Positions 18,122 through 27,593 are shown, numbered from the stretch's first letter. The stretch is DNA of 64,000 nt from Cupriavidus pinatubonensis (GCF_019602855.1 NZ_CP080766.1:2294001-2358000); one strand, 5' to 3'. Translations and numbers: made by a program. The notes: generated from the sequence alone by a model not told the origin.

Positions 18122-19378
18122 ATGCAAGGCAGGGAAACACAAGGAATGTCGCGCGAGCGGCTTGCGCGCATTGAACGTTTCATCGACGAATCCTATGTCG
18201 CGAATGGCAAGCTGCCCGGCGCGCTGGTCCAGGTATGGCGCCGCGGCGAACTGGCGCTGAACTCTGTCCTTGGCGTCGCTGACCGGGAACGGCAGGTGCC
18301 GCTGGCCGAGGATTCGATCTTCCGCATCTATTCGATGACCAAGCCCGTGACTTCCGTCGCGATCATGATGCTGGTCGAGCAATGCAAGATCGCGCTGGAT
18401 GACCCGGTCAGCAAGTACATCCCGGCATGGGAGAAACTGGGCGTTCACGCAGGCGGCTTCATGGAGAGCTTCCAGACGAAGCCCGCCGCGCGACCGATGC
18501 TGGTGGTCGACCTGCTGCGCCACACCTCGGGCCTGACCTACGGCTTCCAGCAGAACACCAACGTCGACGCGGCTTACCGCAAGCTGAAGCTGGGCGAGCT
18601 TGCCACCGAAGGCACGCTCGACGAAATGATCGACAAGCTGGCGGGGCTCCCGCTCGAATTTTCGCCGGGCGAGGCCTGGAACTACTCGGTGTCGACCGAC
18701 GTGCTTGGCTACCTGGTCGGCAAGGTCAGCGGCATTCCGTTCGAAACCTTCCTGAAGGAACGTATCTTCGAGCCGCTGGGTATGGTGGACACGGGCTTCC
18801 ATGTGCCGGAAGACAAGGTGGCGCGCTTTTGCGCGTGCTATGCGATCGGCGTGCTCGGTTCGAAGGTCATATCGAACAAGGGGCCCATGCTGCAGGACGA
18901 CCCGCGCGCCAGCCCATACCTGAAGCCGCCGAGCTTCATTTCCGGTGGCGGTGGACTGGTGTCGACCGCCGCCGACTACATGCGCTTCGCGCGCATGCTG
19001 CTGCAAGGCGGAGAACTTGACGGCGTGAGGCTGCTCGGGCCCAAGACGCTGAAGCTGATGACCGCCAACCACCTGCCCGGCGGAGTGGACCTGCCGGCCA
19101 TGTCGCGCTCGATGTTCAGCGAAGCGACCTATGACGGCGTGGGGTTCGGCCTCGGCTTTGCCACCACCGTAACGCCCGCGTCCACGCTGATTCCCGGCAG
19201 CGCCGGTGATTTCTTTTGGGGTGGTGCGGCAAGCACTTTCTTTTGGGTGGACCCGCAGGAGGATCTTATCGGTCTCTTCCTGACCCAGTTGTTGCCGTCT
19301 TCGGCATATCCGGTGCGACGACAACTACGCACGCTGGTCTACAGTGCGATCACGGAGACGGGGGCTGCGCCGCGCTGA
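18122..19378 (+). CDS. Serine hydrolase, beta-lactamase class C/EstB type
   Basis: A 418-residue member of the beta-lactamase-related family, probably an esterase rather than a beta-lactamase. Ser71 and Lys74 form the SMTK active-site motif and Tyr188 is in WNYSV, the YxN-like position. The third motif (KTG in beta-lactamases) is replaced by WGG near the C-terminus (FFWGGAASTFFW), as in EstB-type esterases. There is no signal peptide, so it is cytoplasmic. The start at 18122 follows GAGAGAGG; an upstream in-frame Met at 18056 is poorly supported. It stands alone; substrate unknown. Confidence 0.88.
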   Translation: MQGRETQGMSRERLARIERFIDESYVANGKLPGALVQVWRRGELALNSVLGVADRERQVPLAEDSIFRIYSMTKPVTSVAIMMLVEQCKIALDDPVSKYIPAWEKLGVHAGGFMESFQTKPAARPMLVVDLLRHTSGLTYGFQQNTNVDAAYRKLKLGELATEGTLDEMIDKLAGLPLEFSPGEAWNYSVSTDVLGYLVGKVSGIPFETFLKERIFEPLGMVDTGFHVPEDKVARFCACYAIGVLGSKVISNKGPMLQDDPRASPYLKPPSFISGGGGLVSTAADYMRFARMLLQGGELDGVRLLGPKTLKLMTANHLPGGVDLPAMSRSMFSEATYDGVGFGLGFATTVTPASTLIPGSAGDFFWGGAASTFFWVDPQEDLIGLFLTQLLPSSAYPVRRQLRTLVYSAITETGAAPR

Positions 19379-19445
19379 ATGCCCGTGGGGCCGGTCAAAG
19401 CTAAAATATGGGTATGTGAACTAGCCGGAAACCGGACACATTGGC

Positions 19446-19697
19446 ATGAGGAAGGCAAACACTCTGATCATCGCGATCACGCTCGCTGCGACGAGCCCGC
19501 TCGCGCAGGCGAGCCTCTCCGGGGATGCCCATGCATTCAAGGAAAACGTGAAGACCGCAGGCAAGAAGGGCGGCCATGCCGTGCGCGATGCCACTTTCGC
19601 GATCGGCCGCGGCACCAAGGCGGCCGCGCACGGGGTTGCTGATGCGACCAAGCACGGCTATCACGCCACCAAGCGAGCAGTGACTGGACACGATTAA
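19446..19697 (+). CDS. Small exported Ala/His/Lys-rich protein, 83 aa
   Basis: An 83-residue protein with a typical signal peptide (about residues 1-23, cleavage near AQASLSG) and a basic mature domain with repeated histidine and lysine (FKENVKTAGKKGGHAVRD, then TKHGYHATKRAV). The codon pattern fits neighbouring genes. It is convergent with the cyclase remnant that follows 12 bases later. I do not recognise a named family and infer only a periplasmic location. Confidence 0.65.
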   Translation: MRKANTLIIAITLAATSPLAQASLSGDAHAFKENVKTAGKKGGHAVRDATFAIGRGTKAAAHGVADATKHGYHATKRAVTGHD

Positions 19698-19709
19698 GGC
19701 GGGCGTCCC

Positions 19710-20240
19710 CTATGCGGGGGCGTCGGTGGTTCTGCCTGCCAGCAACCACGTACGCACGTCACCGATCCCCCGGGCCGTAATCAACCCACGTTCTTCCAAC
19801 AGGAAGGGTTCCGCAAGGCGTCCCCGCTGCAGGCCGTGGCCGCTGCGCTGGTTGAAACGGTCCAGTGACGCGATCATGTCCAACGCCATATGGGCCGCCT
19901 GAACGGCGGGGTCGGCTGCGGGAACGGGCAGGCCGGTCGCCCCCATGTAGGCATCGCCGATAGTCTTGATCTTCTCGAGTCCCCGGCGGTCGGCAATGTT
20001 GTCAAAGTCGGCAAATATCTCGTTCAGTACCGCCACCAGGCGCTCGGGGCCCATGCTCGGCGAAAAGCGGGTGAATTGCACGAGGTCCGCGAACAGCACC
20101 GACACGTCCTCGAACCTGTCCGCGATGACTGCCGGCGGGCCCTCGGCGACGAGATCGGCACGCAGCTTCAAACGCTCGGCGGCGGGAGCGGGCAGCACGT
20201 TGAGAAGCAGTTGCTCGGTGACCTGCTGCTCGCGTCCGTT
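19710..20240 (-). pseudogene. Adenylate/guanylate cyclase remnant with internal deletion
   Basis: The minus-strand frame encodes the start of a class III cyclase catalytic domain: LLLNVLPAPAAERLK, the first metal Asp in VLFADLVQFT, and the second in EKIKTIGDAYMG. After MIASLDRFNQRSGHG it jumps straight to the family's C-terminal end, LLEERGLITARGIGDVRTW. The roughly 60-80 residues between, which should carry the WGDTVNxASRM region with the catalytic Asn and Arg, are missing. Upstream sensor and membrane domains are also absent, replaced by AT-rich DNA with the Fur-like box of the next gene. It is therefore very likely non-functional. Confidence 0.75.
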
Positions 20241-20348
20241 CGCATGTCGGCAATACTGCGTGTTTGCCTGTGTAGTTGTGGCGTAAAGACAACATTTTGA
20301 TGATTTTGAGTAGCGCGTAAAGCGCTTTATCGCAATGAATCCATAAAC

Positions 20349-20367
20349 AATAACCGTTATCATTTAC
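20349..20367 (+). promoter_or_regulatory. Putative Fur box before FecA-like receptor
   Basis: AATAACCGTTATCATTTAC agrees with the Fur consensus at about 12 of 19 positions by eye, including the ATAA and ATCATT parts, about 50 bases before the receptor start. Confidence 0.55.
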
Positions 20368-20417
20368 ATTCATGACTTTGTACGTTTGTGCGCTGTTTGC
20401 TACAAGGAAGAGAAGTC

Positions 20418-22544
20418 ATGAAGTCGAGCCGATGCGGCAACGAGCCCGCCGCACCCCAGATCGCCCTGCGCGCCACGGCGCTCGCCGTTTCGTTGCTGTG
20501 CATGGCGCCATTGGCGTTCGCCCAGAAGGTGGATGCGCAATCGGGGGAGAGTGGCAATGTCGAGCAGGTGCTCGATACCGTGCAGGTCACTGGCAACTGG
20601 CTCGGCACCGGGCTGCAGAACAGCGTGAAGACCTTCCCCGGCGCGCGCACCGTGGTGGGAGAAGAACAGATCGAACAGAGCGGCGCATCTAGCATCAGCG
20701 ACGTCATGCGCCGCGTTCCCGGCGTGCAGTCGACCGATAACTCCGGCACGTCCGGCAGCGCCATTTCCCTCAACATCGGCGTGCGTGGCCTGACCGGCCG
20801 GTACTCGCCACGCTCTACAGTGTTGCTTGACGGCATTCCGATGGCAGTCGCCCCGTACGGGCAACCGCAGCTTTCATTTGCGCCGGTGAGCCTGGGCAAT
20901 ATCGACTCGATCGACGTGGTGCGCAGCGGTGGCGCGGTGCGATACGGCCCGCAGAACGTCGGCGGCATCATCAACTTCAACACCAGACCGATCCCCACCA
21001 GCCCGGGCATCACCGGGGATGCGTCGATCCGCGAAAACATCTACACCGAAGGCGGCGGCAGCAATACGCAGTACAACGCGTTCGTGGGCACCACGCTCGA
21101 CAGCGGGCTCGGACTGGCCGTGCTGTACTCGGGCATGACCGGCCGCGAATGGCGCAAGGGCAGCGATGACGACGTCAACGATCTCGCCGTGAAGTTTGCC
21201 TACGACATCAACAACACCTCGCAGGTCTACGGCAAGGTCTCGTACTACGACGTGCGCTCGCGCACGCCGGGCGGCCTGACGGTCGCGCAATACAATGCCG
21301 ACCCGTTCCAGAACACGCGGCCGAACGACTACTGGAGCGGCAACCGCACGGCGTTCGACCTCGGCTACGTGAACACGATCTCCGGCAACCAGGAATTCGA
21401 GATCCGCACATTCTTCAACGAGAGCTATCGCCAGAGCACGCTGCAGCAAAGCGCCACCGTGATCGCGCACCAGCCGCGCAACTACACCACGTTCGGCATC
21501 GAGCCGCGCTATACGCAGCGCCTGGCGCTGGGGCCGACGACGCATGACATCACCGTCGGCTACCGCTATATCCGCGAACGCGGCGATGACAACGCCTTCA
21601 ACCAGAATCCGCGTACGGGCGTGGTCGGCCCGACCACCACGTTCGACAACGCCACCGATGCGCATGCCGTTTATATCGACGACCGCATCGCCGTCGGCAA
21701 CTGGCGCATCGTGCCTGGTGTGCGTTTCGAACATATCGACACCACACGCCAGCAGCGCGGCACGACCACGCAGTTCGACAGCATGAACAACAAGGCACTG
21801 CCGTCGATCAACGTCTCGTACCTCGTCAACAATGCGTGGACTGTGTTCACCGACTACAGCACGTCGTTCGGCCCGGTGCAGAACACGCAGCTCAACTCGC
21901 AGACACCGAGCAATCCGCTGCAGCCGGAAGTGGCGCGCACGTTTGAAGTGGGTACCCGCTGGACCGACAACCGCATCAAGGCCGAGCTGACGGCGTTCAA
22001 GATCAAATTCGACAACCAGCTCCAGCAAGTGCCGGGCCTGTTCCCCGCCACGTTCCAGAACATCGGCGCGACTGACCACGATGGTGTCGAAACCGCGATC
22101 GACTACACGTTCGACCGCGCGAGCGTGCTTGGCGGCCTGAACGTCTACGCCAACTACACCTACACGCGCGCGATCCAGAAGTCGGGCGCCACGGCCGGCA
22201 TGGACGTCCCGTTCTACTCGCGCAATACCGATACCATCGGCGCGCGCTACAACTGGCGCAACTGGACCTTCAACGCTTCGACCACGCACCAGAGCGCGCA
22301 GTACTCGGACCTGGCCAATACCATCGCCGAGTCGGCGGATGGCAGCGTGGGCCGCATTCCTGGCTTCCGCACCTGGAACCTGCAGGCGATGTTCACGGTT
22401 CCGCAGTGGAAACGTACCGACATCACCATCGGCATCAACAACCTGTTCGACAAGCGCTACTACACGCGTACGACGGACAGCAATGCGGGGCGTCTGGTTG
22501 GCGCGCCGCGCATGGTGTATATCCAGGCGCGCGCCGGGTTCTGA
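20418..22544 (+). CDS. TonB-dependent siderophore receptor, FecA-like
   Basis: A 708-residue outer-membrane receptor. It has a signal peptide (cleavage near LAFAQ), a TonB box-like stretch (DTVQVTG), and a plug (SISDVMRRVPGVQS, IGVRGLTGRYSPRSTVLLDG). The barrel contains the FecA-type sequence RPNDYWSGNRTAFDLGY and ends in the aromatic-terminated ARAGF. Family members carry ferric citrate or carboxylate siderophores such as staphyloferrin B. The start at 20418 follows AAGGAAGAG and a Fur-like box stands upstream. No fecIR-type sigma/anti-sigma pair is adjacent and there is no N-terminal signalling extension, so regulation is probably by Fur alone. Confidence 0.9.
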   Translation: MKSSRCGNEPAAPQIALRATALAVSLLCMAPLAFAQKVDAQSGESGNVEQVLDTVQVTGNWLGTGLQNSVKTFPGARTVVGEEQIEQSGASSISDVMRRVPGVQSTDNSGTSGSAISLNIGVRGLTGRYSPRSTVLLDGIPMAVAPYGQPQLSFAPVSLGNIDSIDVVRSGGAVRYGPQNVGGIINFNTRPIPTSPGITGDASIRENIYTEGGGSNTQYNAFVGTTLDSGLGLAVLYSGMTGREWRKGSDDDVNDLAVKFAYDINNTSQVYGKVSYYDVRSRTPGGLTVAQYNADPFQNTRPNDYWSGNRTAFDLGYVNTISGNQEFEIRTFFNESYRQSTLQQSATVIAHQPRNYTTFGIEPRYTQRLALGPTTHDITVGYRYIRERGDDNAFNQNPRTGVVGPTTTFDNATDAHAVYIDDRIAVGNWRIVPGVRFEHIDTTRQQRGTTTQFDSMNNKALPSINVSYLVNNAWTVFTDYSTSFGPVQNTQLNSQTPSNPLQPEVARTFEVGTRWTDNRIKAELTAFKIKFDNQLQQVPGLFPATFQNIGATDHDGVETAIDYTFDRASVLGGLNVYANYTYTRAIQKSGATAGMDVPFYSRNTDTIGARYNWRNWTFNASTTHQSAQYSDLANTIAESADGSVGRIPGFRTWNLQAMFTVPQWKRTDITIGINNLFDKRYYTRTTDSNAGRLVGAPRMVYIQARAGF

Positions 22545-22867
22545 TTGTCCATGCGGGGCCGGCCAGCGTGGCATACACCGCAGCCGGCCGCCGTCCTGCT
22601 AAGTCAGAGCTTGTGCCGCATGCCGAGCAGTACACCGGTCTGTTTGGAACCGGGTTGCACGGTATTCCAGCGCGGGCGCATTGGCGTAGCGCGCCTTCAT
22701 GCCAGTACGGCGCTACTGTGGCGCCGGCGGAAGCCGTGAAGCAAGATCGCGCGATCCGAAACAACAGCAACTGTCCTGTTGCACTGCGCAATGCCGTGCG
22801 GGAGAATTCGTTCCATGGATGCCTTGCCGGCGTTCCCTGCGCGAAACCTTCCGAGAGAGCTTCAAAT
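22545..22867. other. Intergenic gap without recognised feature
   Basis: 323 bases between the receptor and the DUF3422 gene. A short GGCCGGC/GCCGGCC inverted repeat lies just after the receptor stop but lacks a T run. Nothing else is recognised. Confidence 0.4.
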
Positions 22868-24160
22868 ATGGACCACGCCCTGCGCGCGAGCCTTGCCAAC
22901 GAGTTGCACGCCAGACCCTTCCTGCGTTTGTCAGGCTCCGTCGCCCTGGCGCACCTGGCAATCTACGCGGGAGACGACGCCTCGGTGCATGAACAGCTCC
23001 TGCGCGCATTGTGTGATCTCACCGGCATGCCGTCTCCTGAGCCGGGCAGCACCCACTATGCCGCGCAATGGAACGGCGAGCGCCAGCTCAAGTGGGAGCG
23101 CCACACGGAATTCTCCACCTATACGTTCGTCGCCAGCCGGCGCGATACCGAGTATTTCTCCGGCCTGGCGACCGATCACGTGCCCCAGGAATGGTTCGCG
23201 CAGATTGCCGGCATGCGCTTCGTGGCAATACGCATGGAGCTGGTTTCCGGCGAGCACGCCGTACAGGCGCGCAAGGACTACGGCCGCTGGATCGACGGCC
23301 CGATCAAGGTCGGCAGCCGCGTGCTCGGCAATGGCGAAGTCTATTGCGACTGGACCATCAAGCCTGATGGCTTTTCGCGCTTCCTGGTGATCGACGAAGG
23401 CTTCCGCGAAGCGCAAGGTGGCCGCCTTCTGCAGCGGCTGTACGAGATCGAGACCTATCGCATGATGGCCTTGCTCGCGCTGCCCGCCGCGCGCGAGCTC
23501 GGTCGTTCGCTCGATGGCCTGCAGCGCTCGCTGTCCGGGCTGATGAACCGGATGGACTCGGCGCCGAACGACAATGTGGACGCCGCCCTGCTGCAGGATC
23601 TCACACACCTGGCCGTGCGCGGCGAGGCGCTGGCCGAGTCCAGCCACCGCTTCAGCGCCAGCCGCGCCTACGAGCGCCTGGTCATGGCCCGCATCCAGGA
23701 ACTGCGCGAGGAGCGCATCGAAGGCATCCCGACCATTGCCGAGTTCATGGAACGCCGGTTCACGCCGGCCATGGAGACATGCCGCGCCAACTGGAACCGG
23801 CTCGAGCAATTCACGGCGCGCGTGGCGCGGGCGGTCGACCTGTTGCGTACGCGGGTGAGCCTGGCGCAAGAGGGCAACACGATGCGGCTGCTCGCCGGCA
23901 TGGACCGCACCGCGCGCACGCAGCTTCATCTGCAGCACGCGGTGGAGGGTCTGTCGGTCGCGGCAATCTCTTACTATGTGCTGTCGCTCACGGCGGTAGG
24001 GCTGCGCTCCATGCATGCCTTCCACCTGCCGCTGGATCCGGAACTGGTCGAAGGCCTGCTGATCGCGCCCGTAGTGTTGCTGGTATTTCTGGTGATCCGG
24101 CGCACCAAGCGATCCAACGGGCACGGGCAGGCGCACCAAGGCGCGACGCGCGCAGGCTGA
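22868..24160 (+). CDS. DUF3422 membrane-anchored protein
   Basis: A 430-residue protein matching the DUF3422 family: it begins LRASLANELHARPF and contains long helical, Arg/Glu-rich segments (about 250-350) likely to form coiled coils. Two hydrophobic segments near the C-terminus (about residues 360-380 and 397-412, AISYYVLSLTAVGLRSM and LLIAPVVLLVFLVI) anchor it in the inner membrane. Function of the family is unknown. The Met at 22868 is chosen because homologous sequence begins there, though the ribosome site (GAGAG) is modest. It follows a siderophore receptor and converges, four bases apart, with a Bug gene. Confidence 0.85.
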   Translation: MDHALRASLANELHARPFLRLSGSVALAHLAIYAGDDASVHEQLLRALCDLTGMPSPEPGSTHYAAQWNGERQLKWERHTEFSTYTFVASRRDTEYFSGLATDHVPQEWFAQIAGMRFVAIRMELVSGEHAVQARKDYGRWIDGPIKVGSRVLGNGEVYCDWTIKPDGFSRFLVIDEGFREAQGGRLLQRLYEIETYRMMALLALPAARELGRSLDGLQRSLSGLMNRMDSAPNDNVDAALLQDLTHLAVRGEALAESSHRFSASRAYERLVMARIQELREERIEGIPTIAEFMERRFTPAMETCRANWNRLEQFTARVARAVDLLRTRVSLAQEGNTMRLLAGMDRTARTQLHLQHAVEGLSVAAISYYVLSLTAVGLRSMHAFHLPLDPELVEGLLIAPVVLLVFLVIRRTKRSNGHGQAHQGATRAG

Positions 24161-24164
24161 GCGC

Positions 24165-25130
24165 TCAGTCCGCCGTGATCTTGCCCACTTCGATCACCTT
24201 CTTCCAGCGCGCGAACTCCGACGCCTGAAACGCGGCGAACTGCTCCGGCGTATTGGCGACGATCTCGAAGCCAAGGTCGAGCAGCTTCGCCTTGGTGGCC
24301 GGCTCATTGAGCGCGGCCACGGTGGCGCTGTGCAGCTTCGCCTTGATCTCTGGCGGAAGTCCCTTGGGCGCGGCCACTGCCTGCCATGAGTAGACGGTTA
24401 CGCCCTTGACGCCGGCCTCATCCATGGTGGGCACATCGGGCAGGATGGGCGAGCGCGCAGTGCTCGTGATGGCCAGCGCGCGAAGCTTGCCCGCCTTAAT
24501 ATGCGGGACCGCCGTGTTGATGTTCATGAACGTGGCATCGACCTGTCCGCCGATCAGGTCATTCATCGCCGGCGCGCCGCCTTTGTAAGGCACGTGGATG
24601 CCTGTCGTGCCTGTTTGCTGCCAGAACAGTTCGGCGGTGAGGTGGTCGCTGGTGCCATTGCCGGCGGAGGCGAAGGTCATCTTGTGCGGGTTGGCCTTCT
24701 CGTAGGCGATCACATCCTGAAGCGTCTTGAATCGTGAACCCGCTGGCACGGCGAGGACATTCGGCGCCTGCACCCCGACGCTGATGTAATCGAAATCCTT
24801 GAGCGGGTCATAGCCGGCGTTCTTCGTGAGATGCGGGCCGATGACGAACGGCCCCAGCGACGAGACGAACACCGTGTAGCCATCGGCGGGCGCGCGCTTG
24901 ACCATGGCGGCACCGATCATGCCGGCCGCGCCGGGCCGGTTGTCGACCACGAAGCTGCCGCCGAACTGGGTCTGGTACTTCGCGCTGAGGATACGCGCGA
25001 CATTGTCCGTCGAGCCGCCCGCCGGGAAGGGCACCAGTACGGTGACCGGCTTCTCCGGCCACGCCGCGTGGGCCGCCATGGCAACGGTCATGGCAGTCGT
25101 CGTGAGTACGGACGCAATCAGCTTTTTCAT
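24165..25130 (-). CDS. Bug-type (TctC-like) solute-binding protein
   Basis: A 321-residue periplasmic tripartite-tricarboxylate-type receptor. Signal peptide about residues 1-22 (cleavage near AHAAWPEKP). Family landmarks: VLVPFPAGGSTDNVARILS, VVDNRPGAAGMIG, DGYTVF and HVPYKGGAPAMNDLIGG. AAAGGAGA precedes the ATG. Together with the talarate/galactarate-type dehydratase gene just upstream (48 bases) it forms a minus-strand operon, so its ligand may be an aldarate such as galactarate; that is inferred. No TctA/TctB membrane genes are in the window. Confidence 0.92.
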   Translation of the reverse strand: MKKLIASVLTTTAMTVAMAAHAAWPEKPVTVLVPFPAGGSTDNVARILSAKYQTQFGGSFVVDNRPGAAGMIGAAMVKRAPADGYTVFVSSLGPFVIGPHLTKNAGYDPLKDFDYISVGVQAPNVLAVPAGSRFKTLQDVIAYEKANPHKMTFASAGNGTSDHLTAELFWQQTGTTGIHVPYKGGAPAMNDLIGGQVDATFMNINTAVPHIKAGKLRALAITSTARSPILPDVPTMDEAGVKGVTVYSWQAVAAPKGLPPEIKAKLHSATVAALNEPATKAKLLDLGFEIVANTPEQFAAFQASEFARWKKVIEVGKITAD

Positions 25131-25177
25131 CTTTTGTCTCCTTTCACCGTTCTGTGTATGCGGGATTCCGACGCCTG

Positions 25178-26326
25178 TCAGGCTTGTTGGCCGAATTCGG
25201 CCTGTTCGCGCGTCCACGCGCGGGCCTGCTCGCTGATGGTGAGTCCCAGGCCCGGCCGGGTCGGCACCACGATGCGGCCGCCGCGTATCTCCAGCCGTTC
25301 GTTGAACAGCGGTTCTAGCCAGTCGAAGTGCTCGACCCAGGGCTCGCGTGGATAGGCTGCGGCAAGGTGCACGTGCAACTCCATGGCGAAGTGCGGCGCG
25401 ATCATCAGGCCCGCATGCTCGGCCAGCGCGCAGACCTTGAGAAAGGGCGTAATGCCGCCAACGCGCGGCGCGTCCGGCATCAGGTAGTCCGCGGCGCGGT
25501 GCCGGATCAGGTCCCAGTGTTCGGCCGCGCTGGTCAGCATTTCGCCGGTCGCGATCGGCGTGTCGAACTGCGTGGCGAGCGCGGCGTGCCCCTCGTGGTC
25601 GTAGGCGTCCAGCGGCTCCTCGATCCAGACCAGGTTGAAGGATTCGAACGTGCGGCACATGCGTTGCGCCGTCGGCCGATCCCATTGCTGGTTGGCGTCG
25701 ACCATCAGCGGCACGGCATCGCCAAGCTGTTCGCGCACGGCGGCCACGCGCTGGATGTCCAGCGCACCATCAGGCTGGCCGACCTTCAGCTTGATCCCGC
25801 CGATCCCGCGCTCCACCGAGGCCGCTGCGTTGACCAGCAACTGGTCCAGCGGCGTGTGCAGGAAACCGCCCGAGGTGTTGTAGCAGCGCACGGCGTCGCG
25901 ATGGGGCCCCAGCAGCTTGGCCAGCGACAAGCCTGCCCGCTTGGCTTTCAGGTCCCAGAGTGCCACATCGAACGCGCCCATTGCCTGTGTCGACAATCCG
26001 CTGCGTCCGACCGACGCGCCGGCCCAGCAGAGCTTGTCCCACAGCCGGGCGATGTCGCTCGGGTCCTCACCGAGCAGGGCCGGTGCGATTTCGCTGGCAT
26101 GCGCGAACTGGCCCGGTCCTCCGGCGCGCTTGGCATAGCTGAAACCGATACCTTCGTGGCCGCCGTGGGTCCGGATCTCGGCAAACAGGATCGCGACCTC
26201 GGTCATTGGCTTTTGGCGACCGGTCAGGACCTTGGCATCGCTGATCGGTGTGGCCAATGGCAAGTAGCACGAGGAAAGCCGGATCGTGGCGATGGTGTCG
26301 GTGGAAGGAGCGGCAGGGGTGGTCAT
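25178..26326 (-). CDS. L-talarate/galactarate dehydratase-like enolase superfamily protein
   Basis: A 382-residue mandelate-racemase-type enolase. The N-terminal capping domain begins IRLSSCYLPLATPISDAKVL, very like characterised TalrD/GalrD. Barrel residues: KxK pair Lys179 and Lys181; metal ligands Asp210, Glu236 and Glu262; and a likely catalytic His312 in IAPHFAMELH. The reaction would remove water from galactarate or talarate to give a 5-keto-4-deoxy acid. The start at 26326 leaves an operator-containing region upstream. It is transcribed with a Bug gene and is divergent from a LacI regulator that most likely controls it. Substrate is inferred from similarity. Confidence 0.88.
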   Translation of the reverse strand: MTTPAAPSTDTIATIRLSSCYLPLATPISDAKVLTGRQKPMTEVAILFAEIRTHGGHEGIGFSYAKRAGGPGQFAHASEIAPALLGEDPSDIARLWDKLCWAGASVGRSGLSTQAMGAFDVALWDLKAKRAGLSLAKLLGPHRDAVRCYNTSGGFLHTPLDQLLVNAAASVERGIGGIKLKVGQPDGALDIQRVAAVREQLGDAVPLMVDANQQWDRPTAQRMCRTFESFNLVWIEEPLDAYDHEGHAALATQFDTPIATGEMLTSAAEHWDLIRHRAADYLMPDAPRVGGITPFLKVCALAEHAGLMIAPHFAMELHVHLAAAYPREPWVEHFDWLEPLFNERLEIRGGRIVVPTRPGLGLTISEQARAWTREQAEFGQQA

Positions 26327-26390
26327 GGGCGTGGGGCAGGGAAATTTTGATCGGGCAGACATTGAGGTACGGAATTGCCCCTGGGCGTTA

Positions 26391-26406
26391 ATGGTAACGT
26401 TATCAT
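26391..26406. promoter_or_regulatory. LacI/GntR-type operator 1
   Basis: ATGGTAACGTTATCAT, a 16-base imperfect palindrome centred on AACGTT, 65 bases before the dehydratase start. Its form matches LacI-family operators. Confidence 0.7.
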
Positions 26407-26426
26407 TTTTGGGTGTGCGTGACTGA

Positions 26427-26432
26427 TATAAT
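26427..26432 (+). promoter_or_regulatory. Possible -10 element for lacI-type gene
   Basis: A perfect TATAAT between the two operators. A -35 at correct spacing is not obvious. Confidence 0.35.
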
Positions 26433-26510
26433 CCAAGCGTCATCTCCGCCGGGGTTCAACATCCTGGTTCCGCTCGGCTGCGACAGGTCGCTGACGAAGG
26501 AATGATGGAA

Positions 26511-26526
26511 ATGCTAACGTTGTCAT
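26511..26526. promoter_or_regulatory. LacI/GntR-type operator 2
   Basis: ATGCTAACGTTGTCAT, 14 of 16 positions identical to operator 1 and centred exactly 120 bases from it, 64 bases before the regulator start. Confidence 0.7.
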
Positions 26527-26589
26527 TCTCGATCGTCAATCGCCTTCAGGCGAGCAACCGGTAGCGAATTACCCTGACTCAGGATCCGC

Positions 26590-27585
26590 ATGTCGAATAC
26601 CACTGGGCCGAAATCCGTGACGCTGCACGACGTGGCACGTGAGGCTGGCGTCTCACTGATTACCGCCTCGCGTGCGCTTAGCAATCCCGGCATGGTGTCG
26701 GAGAAAACCATTGCGCGGGTCCGGCAGGCCGTCGAGGCGACCGGCTATATCCCGAACCTGCTTGCCGGCGGGCTCAAGTCGAAGCGCAGCCTGATGGTCG
26801 CCGCGCTCGTCCCGAACATTGCGGTGGCCCAGTTCTTGCCGACAGTCAAGGCACTCACCGATGCGCTCGACGCGGCAGGCTATCAGGTGATGCTTGGCCA
26901 GACAGGCTACGACCACGCGCGCGAAGACGCGTTGCTCGGCACGATGATCAGCCGGCGTCCGGACGGCATCGTCGTCACCGGCCTGATCCATTCGCAGGTG
27001 TCGCGGGAGCGCTTGCGGCGGGCGGGTATTCCTGTCGTGGAGACCTGGGATCTCAGCGACCGGCCCGTCGATATGGTGGTCGGCTTTTCACACCTTAAGG
27101 TGGGTAGCGCCGTCGCGGGTTATTTCCTCGGCAAAGGATGGCGCCGCCTCGGCATTGCAACCGGCGACGATCATCGCGCGTCGGTGCGGCGCGAGGGCTT
27201 TGTCTCGACGGTCGGCCACGACGTACCGACTGTGGTCGTGCCCGCGCCGAGCAGTCTGGCGCTGGGGCGCCGGGCCCTTGCCGATCTCCTCGAGAAAGAT
27301 CCGCGGATCGAAGCCGTCTATTGCAGCTCCGACCAGCTCGCGCAGGGCGTCATGGTCGAGGCGCTCGCACGCGGACTGCGCATTCCCGGCGACCTGGCGA
27401 TCTGTGGCTTCGGCGATGCCGATTTTGCCGCGCACCTGAATCCGTCGCTGACGACGGTACATGTGGATGGCGCGGCCATTGGGGCGATGGCCGCGCGCTT
27501 GCTGCTGGAGCGCTGCCGTGGCGAGTCGGTTCCAGAACCGGTCGTCGATGTCGGATTCCGCATCGTCGAACGCGGTTCGACCTGA
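26590..27585 (+). CDS. LacI-family regulator of the aldarate operon
   Basis: A 331-residue repressor. The N-terminal LacI helix-turn-helix and hinge are VTLHDVAREAGVSLITASRALSNPGMVSE through about residue 65, followed by a periplasmic-binding-protein-like effector domain ending GFRIVERGST. It resembles GntR/IdnR-type LacI members that bind sugar acids. It is divergent from the dehydratase-Bug operon with two near-identical operators between, so autoregulation and control of the operon are likely. The inducer is probably an aldarate; this is inferred. It is convergent with the next Bug gene, eight bases apart. Confidence 0.92.
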   Translation: MSNTTGPKSVTLHDVAREAGVSLITASRALSNPGMVSEKTIARVRQAVEATGYIPNLLAGGLKSKRSLMVAALVPNIAVAQFLPTVKALTDALDAAGYQVMLGQTGYDHAREDALLGTMISRRPDGIVVTGLIHSQVSRERLRRAGIPVVETWDLSDRPVDMVVGFSHLKVGSAVAGYFLGKGWRRLGIATGDDHRASVRREGFVSTVGHDVPTVVVPAPSSLALGRRALADLLEKDPRIEAVYCSSDQLAQGVMVEALARGLRIPGDLAICGFGDADFAAHLNPSLTTVHVDGAAIGAMAARLLLERCRGESVPEPVVDVGFRIVERGST

Positions 27586-27593
27586 CCTGGCCT

